A stretch of DNA of 64,000 nt from Nymphaea colorata (lineage: Eukaryota; Streptophyta; Magnoliopsida; Nymphaeales; Nymphaeaceae). A model generated the notes under the pieces. That model was given only the letters and a program-made list of their open reading frames with translations. It searched no databases and had not been told where the DNA came from. A program made the translations under genes and the position numbers. Of the stretch, positions 21,709 through 33,475 are shown in pieces (position 1 is the first letter of the stretch; the number at the start of each line of letters is the position of its first letter). The DNA lies in contig NC_045144.1 of assembly GCF_008831285.2 (NCBI RefSeq), forward strand, positions 13,939,858 to 14,003,857, in the 5' to 3' direction.

Positions 21709-22620
21709 CATGAGAAACTCACTCATGTTGGATTAAACTTTGGAAGATGTCAAATAATGGCTAGCATATTAGCCTCCCAAAATTCGATGTGCGAACAGAT
21801 AAAGTATGCCTAGGGTGTTAATATGGAAAGGTGCACAGGAAATCATTCAAAGATTCGAAGTATAGAGTTAAAACACCATTCGAGTTTGTGGATTCAAATG
21901 TATTCAGAAAAGTGTCAGACCCATCAATTGGAGGCCAGTAGTATTTTATCATATTTATTGATGACCTTTGAGATATACGTGGGTCTAATTTATGAAAGAA
22001 AGTTTCAAGCACTTGAAAAGTTTAAGGAGTTTCACCAGATAGTAAGAAAAGAACTTGGTATAAGATTCAGTGTCTACGAACCGATAATTCAGGTGAATAT
22101 ACATCTGGCACATTTATGACACACACAAGATAACATGAAATTCAAAGACAATTTACATGTATCTATACACCTCAACAAAATGGAGTGGTGGAATAGAAAA
22201 ATTGTCACATAGCAGAAGCATGATGCATGCAAAGAACATGTGACCGACATTTTGAGCCAACTGTGTGAGCACCATTGTACATGTAATTAATTGACTATCA
22301 TTGTCAAGATTGAATTTTAAGTCTCTATATAAAATGTTCCATAAAAGAAAGTCATCTGTGAGTTATTTTCAGTGTATGTTGTGTATTTGTACCTGAGCAG
22401 CACAAGACTAAGTTCAACAAGAAGGCACAGAGGTGTGTCTTTGTTGACTATGATCCATATCAAAGGGGATGAAAATGTACTAATCCTAGCACAAGACAAG
22501 TTAATGTTTCTTACGATGTCATCTTTGATGAAACGTCATCTTGGTGGTCAGAAAAAAAGAAGACGTCAAAACTCTGTAGTCTTTGAGAGAAGTAGTCAAT
22601 ACAAAATTGAATCATGAAAA
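21709..22620 (+). pseudogene. Integrase remnants of copia 1
   Basis: Readable pieces in shifting frames: HEKLTHVGLNFGRC (pre-integrase), FVGLIYERKFQALEKFKEF around 21990, then PQQNGVVE-stop-KNCHIAEA at about 22170-22215, which contains the third catalytic Glu. The integrase C-terminal block VDYDPYQRGWKCTNPSTRQV and VSYDVIFDETSSWW follows at about 22440-22560. Many stops and shifts. The order matches copia integrase. Confidence 0.8.
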
Positions 22621-23016
22621 GCTAAGTCTTTGAATTTAGAACTAGTTGAATTAGAGGAACGGTTTAAACGCCAGAGCATAGCCCAAGGCAAAGAGAATGA
22701 GCAGATGCATGGAGAATAGGAGTTATTCATGTTCAACAGCAAAGTTTAGAAATGTAAAGGCCATCACAATTTGAATTGCCAGAAGAAGCACCAGTTACAC
22801 TAAGAAGATCTACAAGAATTCGAAGACCAAAATCAAAGTATATTGATTGTGCCATTGTGGAGAAGGCTAAGCTTACGAAAGAAGAAAAAGTTGTTTCACA
22901 TTATAATAGAAGGCAGGACATCAACAAATTCATAAACGGCTTGTTGGTGTAGATACTGCTCAAGTTCAGAAGATTGCAAAGAGCTATATGCAGAGAGTCG
23001 GTAATGAGGGGGAGAT
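22621..23016 (+). other. Post-integrase linker, deletion scar and purine tract of copia 1
   Basis: LRRSTRIRRPKSKYIDCAIV (about 22800-22860) is the hinge that normally precedes RT. RT and RNase H do not follow. A C-terminal remnant leads directly to the polypurine tract GAGGGGGAGATT (23005-23016) next to the 3' LTR. Confidence 0.7.
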
Positions 23017-23641
23017 TGTAGAGAGTCATCATCAACTCTCTTGGAAGAGTCAAGAAGACTCAAGAGGCTACGACCCTCCATTTTGTAAGTCGGTGATAAT
23101 GATGTAAAATAAATAAATAAATAAACAAATAAAAATTATTAGAATGTGGTGGAACCTTCACCCCCGACTTTCTCAATCCCTATAAATAGGGGGCTGGCCT
23201 TTGTAATGTATCACACTGTTGAGTATGCCCACTTCGTGGACTGGTTTGTGAGCCTTGAGTGAGAGTTTCAAACATGTGCTTGGGTTACGCATGTGCTGCT
23301 CACTTGGTGAGCAAGGTATGTCTTCTTTTGTAAGTTTGTAAGTGTGGTAACTCATTACGTGAGCTAGTGAGGTAAGTCTTAAGGCTTTTCTTGTGTTCAT
23401 GTAAACATATTATTGTTAAAGGTAGTTGTTCATGGTTTAAATGTTCGTGCATATTTTACATCGTTGTTTGGTTAAGTTCACTTTGGGAGTTTTGTTGGTT
23501 TTGTTATTAAGTTTTTAAGTAAACTTTGTCAAGTTTTTTATTGAGAATTGTTTTGGAAGCCGAGACTCTCCTTGACATTCTCTGGATAAATTGTTCGTCT
23601 TTGGATCTAAGTTATATCTAGTGCCCATATTTTCGCCTAAA
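23017..23641 (+). repeat. 3' LTR of copia 1
   Basis: 625 bases with TATAAATAG at 23181-23189. The last dinucleotide has changed from CA to AA, but the ACTAG duplication that follows fixes the end. Confidence 0.9.
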
Positions 23642-24863
23642 ACTAGGACCGATTTCTCGTCATATATCCTCATTTTCATTGCAGGTCACCATTTGCTCAC
23701 GATTAGAAATGTACCACCAACTATCTAAGTTTGATGCCTAAGTAACCATCTTAAGCTTCTCCTCTATGCTAACGTGCACAAGGAACTATTCGTTTCACCT
23801 TCAATGTGAGCCTCCAGCCCAACTAAGGCAACATTCACCCAACTCTACACAACAGCCACACAAGGAGCTCCTAGAGACAGTATAGAATTGTGAGACCTCT
23901 CCTCAATATGATCCTCTCCTCTACCAGACAAGTTCCCATCACCAGAAGTCTCACCCTGGAGCTGTCCACCTGCTCTTCTCCGACCTCATCCTACTGCACA
24001 ACACCCGATCTAATGCCTAGCAATGCTTGTTGTTCCATAGCCCCTTCTTCAGTCATGTCATTCCCAGTAGCATTCAATCTCTGCAAATGTAGTGGAGGGA
24101 AGTCCTCATTGAAGTCCAAGTCCACCCCCTTCGATCCCCTCGCTAAGGCCAAGGATTCTTTTTTCCCTGAAGCCTTAGCCAATGCACCTCAATCCTCTCG
24201 GAGCTTCTCTCTCTTCACGCCATTGAAGTTATCTAATTGGCATACCAATTTGATGGCCTACTATAACCCCTGCTGGTTTTATGCCATTTTTCTTAAATAA
24301 AAAACTGACATATTCATTTTACTAATACATGAAAGTTATTTTCCTCTGAATGTCACCACTCCAAACATTATGCCAACAATTCCTCAAGCATTGCCGATGG
24401 TTCCCCATTATCACCCATACTTAATAGGGGATCGTAAGGGCTTTCTTCTACTCACCACTTTTTGTTGTATTCTTCTCATTTTTCCCCTATTGGTCGGGTT
24501 AGAAAAAAAAAAAAAACTTATTGCTTGTAATGGGTGTGTTGTCTACCTCTCTTGGTTTTGTGCAACATGTGTTTTTCACATTATGCTTGATTCGATGATT
24601 CAAGGTGAATGTATGTGTTAGCATGACATGGGCGACATGCTATGTAATTATGCCTCCCTTTGATTTATCAGTTTGATGGCCTATATTTGTGATATAGCAT
24701 GATGATGACATTCCATTAATTCATAATATTTTGTTACTATGCATGCATATTATCAAACTATTCTATGGCAGACCTTTGTGTAGACATAAATTTTGCATAG
24801 ATGATATATGAACATGACACTGCTATATGATGTTTGTCATTCATGCATGTGCATTTTGATTAA
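23642..24863. other. Right flank of copia 1, unidentified
   Basis: Continuation of the locus split by copia 1. C-rich sequence from 23740 to 24250 stays open over 60-136 codons on both strands (for example the minus-strand piece SKGVDLDFNEDFPPLHLQRL), but no family is recognised. Old LINE or captured sequence is possible. Confidence 0.3.
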
Positions 24864-24927
24864 CTACTAGTGCACAAGTCTCCATAAGAACTACACATGC
24901 AGACTTAATTTATTTGCACACTAGTAG
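24864..24927. other. Back-to-back CACTA-type ends
   Basis: CTACTAGTG (24864-24872) and CACTAGTAG (24919-24927) are inverted, 46 bases apart, and point away from each other as the right end of one CACTA element and the left end of another would. Confidence 0.4.
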
Positions 24928-25870
24928 ATTGAGGAGGTTTAGTGCCGCGTGAGCTAAGGCGTGCCATTGAAACGTTTCCTTTTGTGGCGATGTTGAGGAG
25001 ATGCCATATTAAATCTTTATTTGTAGCGTTTGGATTGAGGGTGCCATATTGAAGACCCATTTAATGCGGATTGCTAGTTTAAATTTAAGTTGTGGGCATT
25101 ATGTGAATACCAGAGAAGAGAGATTTTACCGCCTCCGTAAACGCCATTGAAAGGGCAAAACCTTTTCCCGCGCCCTTCCTCTACTCTTCGCGGTATAACA
25201 CCTCCAATCTACCCTTTAGTTTTTCTCCCTCTCGACCAGAGGCTTCTACAGTAGTTCGTTTCTCACTATGTGTCAACCAGAGACTTCGCCCGTTTTCTTC
25301 TCTAGCATTTGCAATCGATCGATCGAATCGTCGTTGGAAAGTGCCATTGATCGCTTGGTTAGTATTGATTTTTTTTTTTCGTGTTTTTCCTCTTCTATAA
25401 AGGTTTGGTGTTAACTATGTTCTTCTTTCTCTTTCGATCTCAATCTTCTGCCATTGGATCGCTTCTCAGCTTTGTTGTTGTTGCCGGAGGAATATCAAGG
25501 AGGAATAGCGGGTGAGTATTCGATTTCTGAATGTTTTCTTATGCAAAATCTCTTCTCATTCTCAATCTCGTGCATAAAACTTTCATTTGTAGTATTTAGT
25601 AGCGGTCTTTGGTGAATCACGATTTGTGATTTTTGTACTGCTTGGCTGCATGGTCCTTAGTGATTCACGATTTGTGAATAGCATAGAAACATATAGATCT
25701 TGCAGGAACCAAGGGCATCGCAGATCTTCGAGCCCTGTTTCTGCCTGTTTCTACACCACCCGGGAAGACGCCGTGAGTAATGTTAGGAAGAACCGAGGCC
25801 GCTACCTTCAGCTCTTCTGAAAGGCCTTCAGTCTTCTGTTGGACCTTGTCACCGACTCCCAGCGATTCTC
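24919..25870 (+). mobile_element. CACTA-like left end with exon-like cargo
   Basis: Starts CACTAGTAG. The next 500 bases carry repeated GCCATTGAA / GCCATATTGAA words (24963, 25005, 25039, 25143, 25341, 25450), like the sub-terminal arrays bound by CACTA transposases. From 25200 the DNA becomes gene-like, with a donor GCGG/GTGAGT at about 25509 and a short open exon-like block at 25690-25870 containing VSNVRKNRGRYLQLF. That product is not recognised. The right end was not found. Confidence 0.45.
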
Positions 25871-26925
25871 GTATGGCTCTTTGAACTGAAGTTCTTTCTT
25901 CTACAACTGAAATAACGTGAAAAAACGTACTCCAACAAGTTTTACGTATGCAAATTACCTCTCTTTTGCATAAATGATTAATAAGCGTTCAAAAATTAAC
26001 TCACCTTGGCATCAGTTTGGAAGCTTCTCCACCAGCTATGTTAGCTTGGAATCAGGATTCTTCTTGGCTGCTTCACTCTGCCCCTTCTCTTTCTGTTCCT
26101 TTTCTTTCCCAATTCTTGTAAGGAGGGAGGGATGGAGGGGATGCCTGAATGGTGATGTTTTGTATTTTATTTTTACTTTTGTTGTTTCTAAACAATTGGG
26201 AAAGAATTAGTGTATATTTATATGCTGACTGAATGAAATACATTAGAAAAATAAAAAGATCTCTTCCTTCCTTTCTTTCTCTCTCTCTTCCTAGACACTC
26301 GTTGGTTTGGCATAATTGGATTTGTAGTTTTACGGTTTTTCTTACCCATATAGGTTTATATCGAGAGGAAGTAATTGAAAATTAATTATTAGATTATTGT
26401 TATTTTTCTTCATTTCTTTTCATTGTTTTCCTCAAATTCTGCCTAGTTTAGCTTGAGTACTCGACAATGAAGTAACTCGTACCTTATCTGTACATTGCGC
26501 TGAACTGGTACATGATTTGATTTGCTCCTTATGGATGTTCTCCAATGCCTATCTCTGCCCACATTGTTACACTTTTAAAGGGAAAAGAAGCCATGCGCCT
26601 GACTTGGTAGCTCTTAGATCTCTCAAACTGAAGAAGGGGCAAAATTTTGCTACTGAAAATAGCATGTAGTAAAGGGGAAGTCATGGAAGGAGTAGAGGTG
26701 AAAACACTAGAAGTTCTGTTCTTGTCCTGAGCCTGACCCACTATCCCATATGAGAGGCCAAGTCATGCATTAATTTGATCAATTACAATTTTATCAGTAG
26801 TTACATGGAAAACTGAAAAAGGTTGTAACCCACTAGCTTTGTAATTGCCTAGCTGGGTACACAGGAAATCCAAGGAACCCTGTTATATAAGCCCAATATC
26901 CACTTTGCATAAGGGGAGATATTGA
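25871..26925. other. No gene recognised
   Basis: AT-rich DNA with C/T runs near 26260-26290. Frames are short and lack recognisable motifs. Confidence 0.4.
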
Positions 26926-27170
26926 TGAGTCCAAATATAGAGGACTTCTTGAAGCAAACCCATAAAAAGCTACACTCTCGATTTGGTTTTCTACCTAATC
27001 TTGCTCTCTTCTATTTGCTTCTTGTTTCCTTCTTCTTTGCTGTTTGTGTGCATTCTTATGTTGTTGTTGGAATCTATGCAAGTTGATCCGCCGATCATAT
27101 CCTGGGAGGAACTACAGAACTCCAACATTGCTGGGAGGAACTACAGAACTCCAACATTGGTGATAGAGCG
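26908..27170 (+). repeat. LTR-like remnant with primer-site-like end
   Basis: AAGGGGAGAT (26908-26917) looks like a polypurine tract. A TG start at about 26920 and an ACTCCAACA end at about 27157 are followed by TTGGTGATAGAGC, close to the copia primer site TTGGTATCAGAGC. I infer a short solo or recombined copia LTR. Its partner is not in the window. Confidence 0.4.
27102..27159. repeat. Exact 29-bp tandem duplication
   Basis: The unit beginning CTGGGAGGAACTACAGAACT occurs at 27102-27130 and again at 27131-27159 without mismatch, at the inner end of the LTR-like remnant. Confidence 0.9.
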
Positions 27171-28985
27171 ATGTGGTTTTCAAGTATGCAAGGATCAAAA
27201 ACAACTAATCCCTAGGTTATTAGGCTTTTGTGGATCCCTTTCATTCTATGCTAGTATGTGCATATACAATATCATACTTTGTTTCATATATGCGTGCATG
27301 CTAAACTTTCAAAAGCTATTTGCTTGACCTTGTTATTGCCTTTGAGTAGCATATATGCTGTCTAGACATCATTCTCCATCAAGTATAGAATGACTTGGAA
27401 TATTATGTTCGCTAAGACTGGATTTTTGTGATTTAGAAATTTTAAATGGCTTTTGTGTTCTCTACTTTGGAAGCATGGACTTGATGGTTTAATTTAAATA
27501 TTATTTAAGGTTACTAGTTTAGAGTTAGTTGGTAACAACACTTAATGGTTTTAGAAGTTGGTGATTTGAAAAGTTATTCTTGCAAGCTTTGTTCTTAACT
27601 TAAAATGATTTTTTAGATTTTTGAAAAAAACATTGTGTCGCAATTAGGGTCATTACTCCTACCCTTCAGCATGTGGTTTGTGTATGACTTAGCAATTTGA
27701 TGGACCTTTTTACTTATAATTAAACCATATAAAAACTTAGATATCCTTTGCAATAAAGATAATTACACAACAAGGCTGCCACCAATCTTTAGGTGTGGTT
27801 AGAAAAATATTTGCTTCGTTTTTCTTATTTTATTAAGTAGGCTAGGGTTAGACTAACCCGTACTAGGTCACATCCCACTTTTCAAGGACCTTGTAAGTAC
27901 AACAACCACTGTTTGGGTGGATTATCCACCTAATACTATATTACAATTGAGGAATAATGTTTTCTAATACTAATCCACACCTCATTAACTAGCTTCTGTA
28001 CATGTCCTTTCCTTTCAAGTTGATCTCTATATACTTCATTCACCTGTTAACCAAGAACAGTTCATTTTCTAAACTTATCGATTGCATCAAAGTGACTAAA
28101 CTGTTATTTTTGGGTAACATACATCTGTGACTATATTGTCACGCTTCTTATCTTTTGCAGTTCAGAGGAGTAACCTTTTAAGGAGTACATCTCAAAAGGT
28201 ACACCATTTTTTTTAACATATTACTACATATTCTATATATACATATATGCTTCTAATGTGAATCATGTGCAACATACAAATGATGAGGAAAATAAACTCT
28301 AGATCCAAACGAAAGAAGGGAAAGATATAAGGACTAGTTCAGTTCGCAGATGAAGAGAAGAAAAAAACAAAAAAACAAAAACTGCCTTAGACTGCAGAAG
28401 AAGCTCGTTATAGGTCAACGGAAGCTCCCCATAACAGCAGAACAGAACATGTTGTCCTACCTGTTACTGAAAACAACCAATTAACATCACTGAAATGAAG
28501 CAGAACAGAGCCCCTTCAAGAATTCCTGCACAAGAAAGAATAATCAAAATCAAGAGGTTAATCAATCTAAAACAACGAGAAAAAAAAATGTTAAGAACAA
28601 TAACCTCTCGTCAGCAATTCCATTGGAAGAATAAAGGGGCCCCTTTGTGCATCGGCCATGGCCAATGTACACCTCCATCAAAGAGAGAGAGAGGAAGGCA
28701 AATAGAGGGGAACACGACCTCCCGTCGAGGATGTGCCAAAGAGAGAAAGAAAGCGAGGGTGAGGAAGATAGAGAAACGGTGGGGGAGACACACCTCCCAT
28801 CAACAGGTGGGGCGGGGGGGAGAGAGAGAGCGCAGGGAAGGCATACCTGGCCATGACGAATGGTGGCTGCACGGCTAGCGGGCAAACGAATGAAGGAGAG
28901 GCTTCTTCGGATGGAGGAAGAAACCTCAACACTAGGTCGTCTCGAGATCGCGTGGGTGAGGGCTGGGGAGGGAGAAAGGGTCGAA
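27171..28985. other. No gene recognised; purine-rich block at 28660-28960
   Basis: AT-rich to about 28480, then GA-rich on the plus strand. The 28562-29005 minus frame is a Ser/Leu/Pro-rich product of that composition bias and I do not call it a gene. Confidence 0.4.
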
Positions 28986-28989
28986 CGGT

Positions 28990-29150
28990 AAGTTGGGTTG
29001 TCCAAAATTTTGATTCCAGAATTTTGATTACAGATTGGATCATAATTCCAGAATCAAAATGTAGTGTTTAATTAGGTGATTCCAGTTGTTCAAAAACTGG
29101 AATTTTCATTCCAAAATTCCACCAATTCCTATGAATCAAACGCCCCCTTA
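28990..29150. mobile_element. Terminal part of a MITE-like element
   Basis: Repeated ATTTTGATTCCAGAAT / AATTCCAGAATCAAAAT words lead to the end CAAACGCCCCCTTA. Reversed this is TAAGGGGGCGTTTG, the familiar start of Harbinger/hAT-type small elements in plants, with TTA as a possible target. The other end was not found. Confidence 0.45.
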
Positions 29151-29159
29151 TTTAACAAA

Positions 29160-30075
29160 ATTTCACACTTTGAATATTCTGCGAGTAGCTTACTCTCCCT
29201 CAAAATTTGGAGCATAATCCGTAAGTGTTCTTTGTGTTCTTCAACAGCTTTAGAATAAATAAAAATATCATCAATGAACACAATTATGAAAAAAGTCAAA
29301 ATGTGATTTGAACATTCCGTTCAGGAAGTCCATGAAAGCTGTCAAGGCATTAGTTAATCCAAATGGCATAACTTGAAATTCATAATACTCGTACTTTATT
29401 CGAAAAGCGGTCTTTGGAATATCACATTCCTTGATTCTTAATTGATGGTAACTGAATCTCAAAAGGTATTGAGACCTTGAGAAATGGATAAATTCCTTAT
29501 ATTAGGAACACATACAACATTTGTCACTGCAATCAATATTCAAAAATACACAAGCTCCTCTTAATTGGTCAAGTAAATCATCAATTCTAAGTAAAAAATA
29601 CTTATTTTTTATGGTCACCTGATTAAAAATTCTATAATCAATACACAACCGGAGTGATCCATTCTTTACGAATAATACTAACGCTCGCCATGGTGAGAAT
29701 TTGGGTCTAATGAATCCCTTGTCCAGTAATTCTTATATTTGGTTCTTCAACTTTGCCAATTCAGTTGGGGTCATCCTGTAAGGAGCCTTAGAAATAGGGG
29801 CCATCGTAGAGAGAATGTTAATAACAAAGTCTTTCTCTCGTTGGAGGTAGGACTGGCAAATCCTTTTAAAAGACATTTAGCAAGTCTTTCACTACTTCAT
29901 TGTTGTTGGGGAATGCTCCAACCAAACAATACTCACAATGAATGTTGTAGCACCATTCTCAATACACCTTTGGGGCATTCATAACAGATGTATTTTAATG
30001 CAAATACAATCTTTCGATCATGACAATTCAGAGAAACATAATACTCACACAACCAATCAATGTCCAAAACATATT
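29160..30075 (-). pseudogene. Ty3/gypsy protease-RT remnant (non-Tat type)
   Basis: On the minus strand, from high to low coordinates: a protease tail VLDIDWLCEYYVSLNCHDRK (around 30000-30060), then SKAPYRMTPTELAKLK (about 29750-29800), [68 protein letters not shown] and [12 protein letters not shown]. The FIDD catalytic box is intact near 29270-29285. The LxxGFIRPSxSPWGAPVLF form and FIDD box are those of chromovirus-type gypsy elements, unlike the Tat element at the window start. Several stops break the frame. Confidence 0.85.
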
Positions 30076-30219
30076 ATGATTTTAAATTGCCAGTTGAGTT
30101 ACTTGCACCATTGTAGAGCAAGAGTAGAGAGTGATTTGAGGTTTGTATTTGCACGTAAATCTATGCACAAAACCTATTCCATGGCTCACTAGCCCATCGC
30201 TCTCATACAATTTAAAGGT

Positions 30220-31440
30220 TGTAACATCCCAAAGAGGACGCCAAATTTGTTTTTAATTGAGTAGCACAACATCTACAATCACATAAGCAATGTAGGTGAT
30301 GTAGGTCTGATCTATCCTAAAGTGTCTAAAATAATTTCCTGGTGTATTAGCATATGGGACAATCTGTCCTAGGCAATTAATGGTTATAATCAATCTGAGG
30401 ACCAATTTATATTAATCGATAGTGTCAATTCACAATCAAATACAAGTACAAAAAATCTGTACCGATACATATTGAAGGTCCTATCAACCGTTTTGGAGTA
30501 AGAAATGATCCGCAAGCCACACAAATATATCAAAAACCAAAATGATAGTCACGTAGACGAAAACTATCAGATCTACTTTACTCACTATTGTAGTGTGCCA
30601 AAATAACCTGAAAACAATATAATTTCAAAGCATGAGGATAATTTCTCATACTTAGGATGCCCTACTACGAGGTGTGTGTGAATGTATAGCTCACACATAC
30701 ACGACAATATGTCACAACATTATAACAGGAGTAATATTCACACCATGAATATAAAATATGTAAGCAAAACTGTCAATCAATGTCATCTATGCATTACTTT
30801 ATGTAGTTATCACTAAATATCAACCTATGTAGCACAATTCAGGGCTATACATTGGTTCCACAATCATCTTTTACTTAATTCTACTTGTTTTAAAGTATTG
30901 CTCCAGTGAGTTTTCCCTAATGATTGACCCTGGTGAGAAGTTTCCCACTAATGGATTCTAAGGGCAATGGGAAAACATAAGGTATCTACCGAACCTAGTC
31001 CCATCGGACCTGAACCCACATGAGTTGTAGCTTTACATTAGGCCGTGAGTCTTATCAGACTTCTCATGTCTGAATAGGGTTGTTACCCAGACAACTCTTA
31101 CGCCACAACAAAGGACCGTCATCCTGATACAATTACAACTTTGAATCATTGCTTGCCACACTCAGATCTATGCTGCTCCATCAAGCTTTTAATTCATCTT
31201 ATTGCTAATAAGTGCATGGCATTTTTATCATCATGCATCAATAACAATTATACTAAGCATGTTGCATGCGCTTCAAACAATCTATCAGGATTTAAGCATT
31301 AAATGTAAAAATTGAATAGCATGCAAAGATAGATTTCAAAAAGCCTAACCAGTTGATCACAACTAGAAAACCGAAAGTCATGGGTGATTTTTTGAGTTTG
31401 TAAGTTTAAGCAAAATACACATCATTAGGTTAAACTGAAT
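30220..31440 (-). repeat. LTR-like sequence next to gypsy remnant
   Basis: Begins TGTAACATCCC at 30220, a frequent LTR end of Del/Tekay-type gypsy elements. The following 1.2 kb is non-coding and has the mixed composition of LTRs. Gag should lie between protease and LTR but is missing, so this is a deletion junction or a chance match. The outer boundary was not determined. Confidence 0.35.
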
Positions 31441-31454
31441 TTATCACAAAATTA

Positions 31455-31690
31455 TATGTTTTTATAGTGCACGAGAGGTATCAGGCTAGGTTCATCGAGC
31501 CTGGGCTCGAGCCTAGGCCTAGCTGGTATAGTTTGACCTTGGCCCAGCCTTGGCATGCCTATAGCCCACTACCCATCATGGTCGGATGGCTTAACAAGGT
31601 CTGCCCGTACTGGTGGCTCGCTCAGCCTTGTTATGGTCAGCTCGAGCCGGTCAATGGAGTCTAATCAAGTTCTTGTGGGCGATGCTAGGG
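31455..31690. repeat. GAGCTCGAGCC-rich element, family B
   Basis: Both ends are rich in GAGCC/GGCTCG words (TCGAGCCTGGGCTCGAGCC; CAGCTCGAGCCGG). This is the same style of sequence as the ends of 36029-37195 and of the GC-rich elements at 37941 and 52397. Confidence 0.5.
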
Positions 31691-31842
31691 CTGAATGGTG
31701 CCGTTGGACTGTGATAGTGATTGCATGACCCACACACTCATAAATAAGTTCCCCTGCATGAGCATACTAGGTAAACGATAATCCAACCATCAAAACTAAA
31801 ATTTGTGTTGGTAGATATGCTCTAGAGATGGTTAGGAACATT

Positions 31843-32181
31843 GTCACAAAAAATGTGTATGTGTATTATACGGTGAGAAAAAAGATGGGTATAATACGGT
31901 AAAGTTGTATATCTCGAGAATGAAACGGGAAAATGTCGGTAAATTTTTATATAGTTTAAACATTTAATAAATCCTAAAAATTATAAAAAAAATAAAAAAA
32001 TCATAAAAAATATGAAAAACCACAAAAATGGGTATAATACACGTATAATACACATTTTTTAACGTTTTTTTTATTTTCTAACGTTTTTTAAAAAAGACAC
32101 GTTTTGTATGGGTATTGTACAACTGACTATGTTTTGCCTTATTATACGCGTCTTTTGTCAATAACATGCATTTTTTGTGAC
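31843..32181. mobile_element. 339-bp TIR element (MITE)
   Basis: The ends are inverted repeats: GTCACAAAAAATG at 31843 and CATTTTTTGTGAC ending at 32181. The AT-rich interior has repeated GGGTATAATAC words. No clear target duplication. The GTCACA end resembles the hAT-like ends at 19593 and 47790. Confidence 0.65.
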
Positions 32182-32335
32182 GGTGGTCGTGTATGTGTGA
32201 GCTATATATTCACAGACACCTACAGACACCTAGGCATCCAAATATGTGTTTATAAACACAAATGGGCGGGATACTGATTAACAAGTCGCATTTTTTCTGC
32301 TTTTGACAAAATTAAAGTTCTCTCCCTCCATTCTG

Positions 32336-32339
<4 letters not shown>

Positions 32340-32367
<28 letters not shown>
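32340..32367. repeat. (CT)n microsatellite
   Basis: About 14 CT units. Confidence 0.95.
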
Positions 32368-32370
<3 letters not shown>

Positions 32371-33475
32371 CCTACTTTTCTTCGTGGCACCTCTCATAAA
32401 GAATGGTGCTCTCTATTTAATAATCATCCTAAAGATATTATATTATATTTTATTTTTAATTAAGCTTGACTTCAATTAATCTTTTTAGCTTAATAAAAAC
32501 AAGTTTAGATTAACTTAATTAGTGTTTAGACCCTACTTTTTTACTTGGACCAATACCCTTGTAATTTATAAATTTCGATCTTGTTCTTCCATTTTTCAAA
32601 ATTCTAGTTTTACCGTTGATAATTTCAAAAATTTCTTTCATGTCCACGAATGATAAATTTATTATTTTACCCTTGCCTTATCACTTAATGGCATTTTTAT
32701 TCCCCTTGGTAAGTTTATTATAATTTGAAATATGCAGGTCCGACTGGTATTTCAATCGAACCTACATGAAGCATGTTTCGTTCTCTATCCTGACATCCAA
32801 ACTCTTACACGTGAGCAATGTAGTTTTAGGAAAATAAATGTAGACACATTTAATAGATGTGTTCAAAAATGGAGGTCTTGCATAAGGTTGGTACCAAGAT
32901 ATATATAAAACTAAAAAATAAAAATTCCATTGCCTATTAATCATTTGAAGATCCCTTCTAACTTAAGCTTTGTTGAAAACAAGAGACAAAAATGGTGGAT
33001 ACATCCAAATTATGCAAAAGAACAATTTTTATAAACTTTAAGAAAGGACAAATTTTGGCAATAGATAAGAAAGGGAAACTATTGCCAAAGAAGACGACCT
33101 GCACCAGGTGGGCTCGGCCAAAAGAACAAAGGCAACGCGAAGGTCCAAGCCCACTCAAGTCCACGCGCAATCCCTTTTAGCTAATAGTAACGTCTCCTCA
33201 CACGCCACACAAAAGTTGGCCAGGTCAGACAAATGTTCCCCTGACTCACCCAACCCAATCCCTACAATTTTCGGAGAACCCTCCATCGCCATTACATTGG
33301 CGGTTTCTTCCAACTTCATCACGACACGTCATGCTTCTGATCTTCTTCCAACCAAAATCCAGCTATTTCAGGCAGATCTTTCCCTCTTTTCTAGCTCTCT
33401 CTTTCTCTGCTTCTCTCTCTGATCTGGTTTCTTCCAAAATTTCTCTGTGTCTGCCTCTTTCTCTCTGTGAATAGC
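32368..33475 (+). promoter_or_regulatory. Upstream region and 5' UTR of the 33476 gene
   Basis: AT-rich until about 33080, then GC-richer with a C/T-rich leader (33380-33470) typical of plant 5' UTRs. A CACGTC/ACGTCA core (about 33326) could be a bZIP site. No convincing TATA box was placed. Confidence 0.35.

Larger units (their letters stand above)
18967..23641 (+). mobile_element. Ty1/copia element 1, internally deleted
   Basis: LTRs 18967-19519 and 23017-23641 start TGTAGA and end CCTACA/CCTAAA. The element is flanked by perfect 5-bp duplications ACTAG (18962-18966, 23642-23646). Order on the plus strand is LTR, tRNA-Met-type primer site, gag, protease, integrase, a short C-terminal remnant, purine tract, LTR. 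RT and RNase H are absent, so it is a non-autonomous deletion derivative. The leader is interrupted by a hAT-like element (19593-20373). Confidence 0.93.

Noticed and set aside
24919-24960. A complete CACTA transposon
   Set aside because: Only one end and a sub-terminal array are visible; no transposase domain or second end was found, so only an end is claimed.
28562-29043. Minus-strand frames of 121-147 codons, Ser/Leu/Pro-rich
   Set aside because: They lie in a purine/pyrimidine-biased block and read as low-complexity in all frames on both strands; not a convincing gene.
33467-33475. Three extra N-terminal codons before the ATG at 33476
   Set aside because: They would require a GTG start, which plant nuclear genes rarely use; the ATG at 33476 is simpler.
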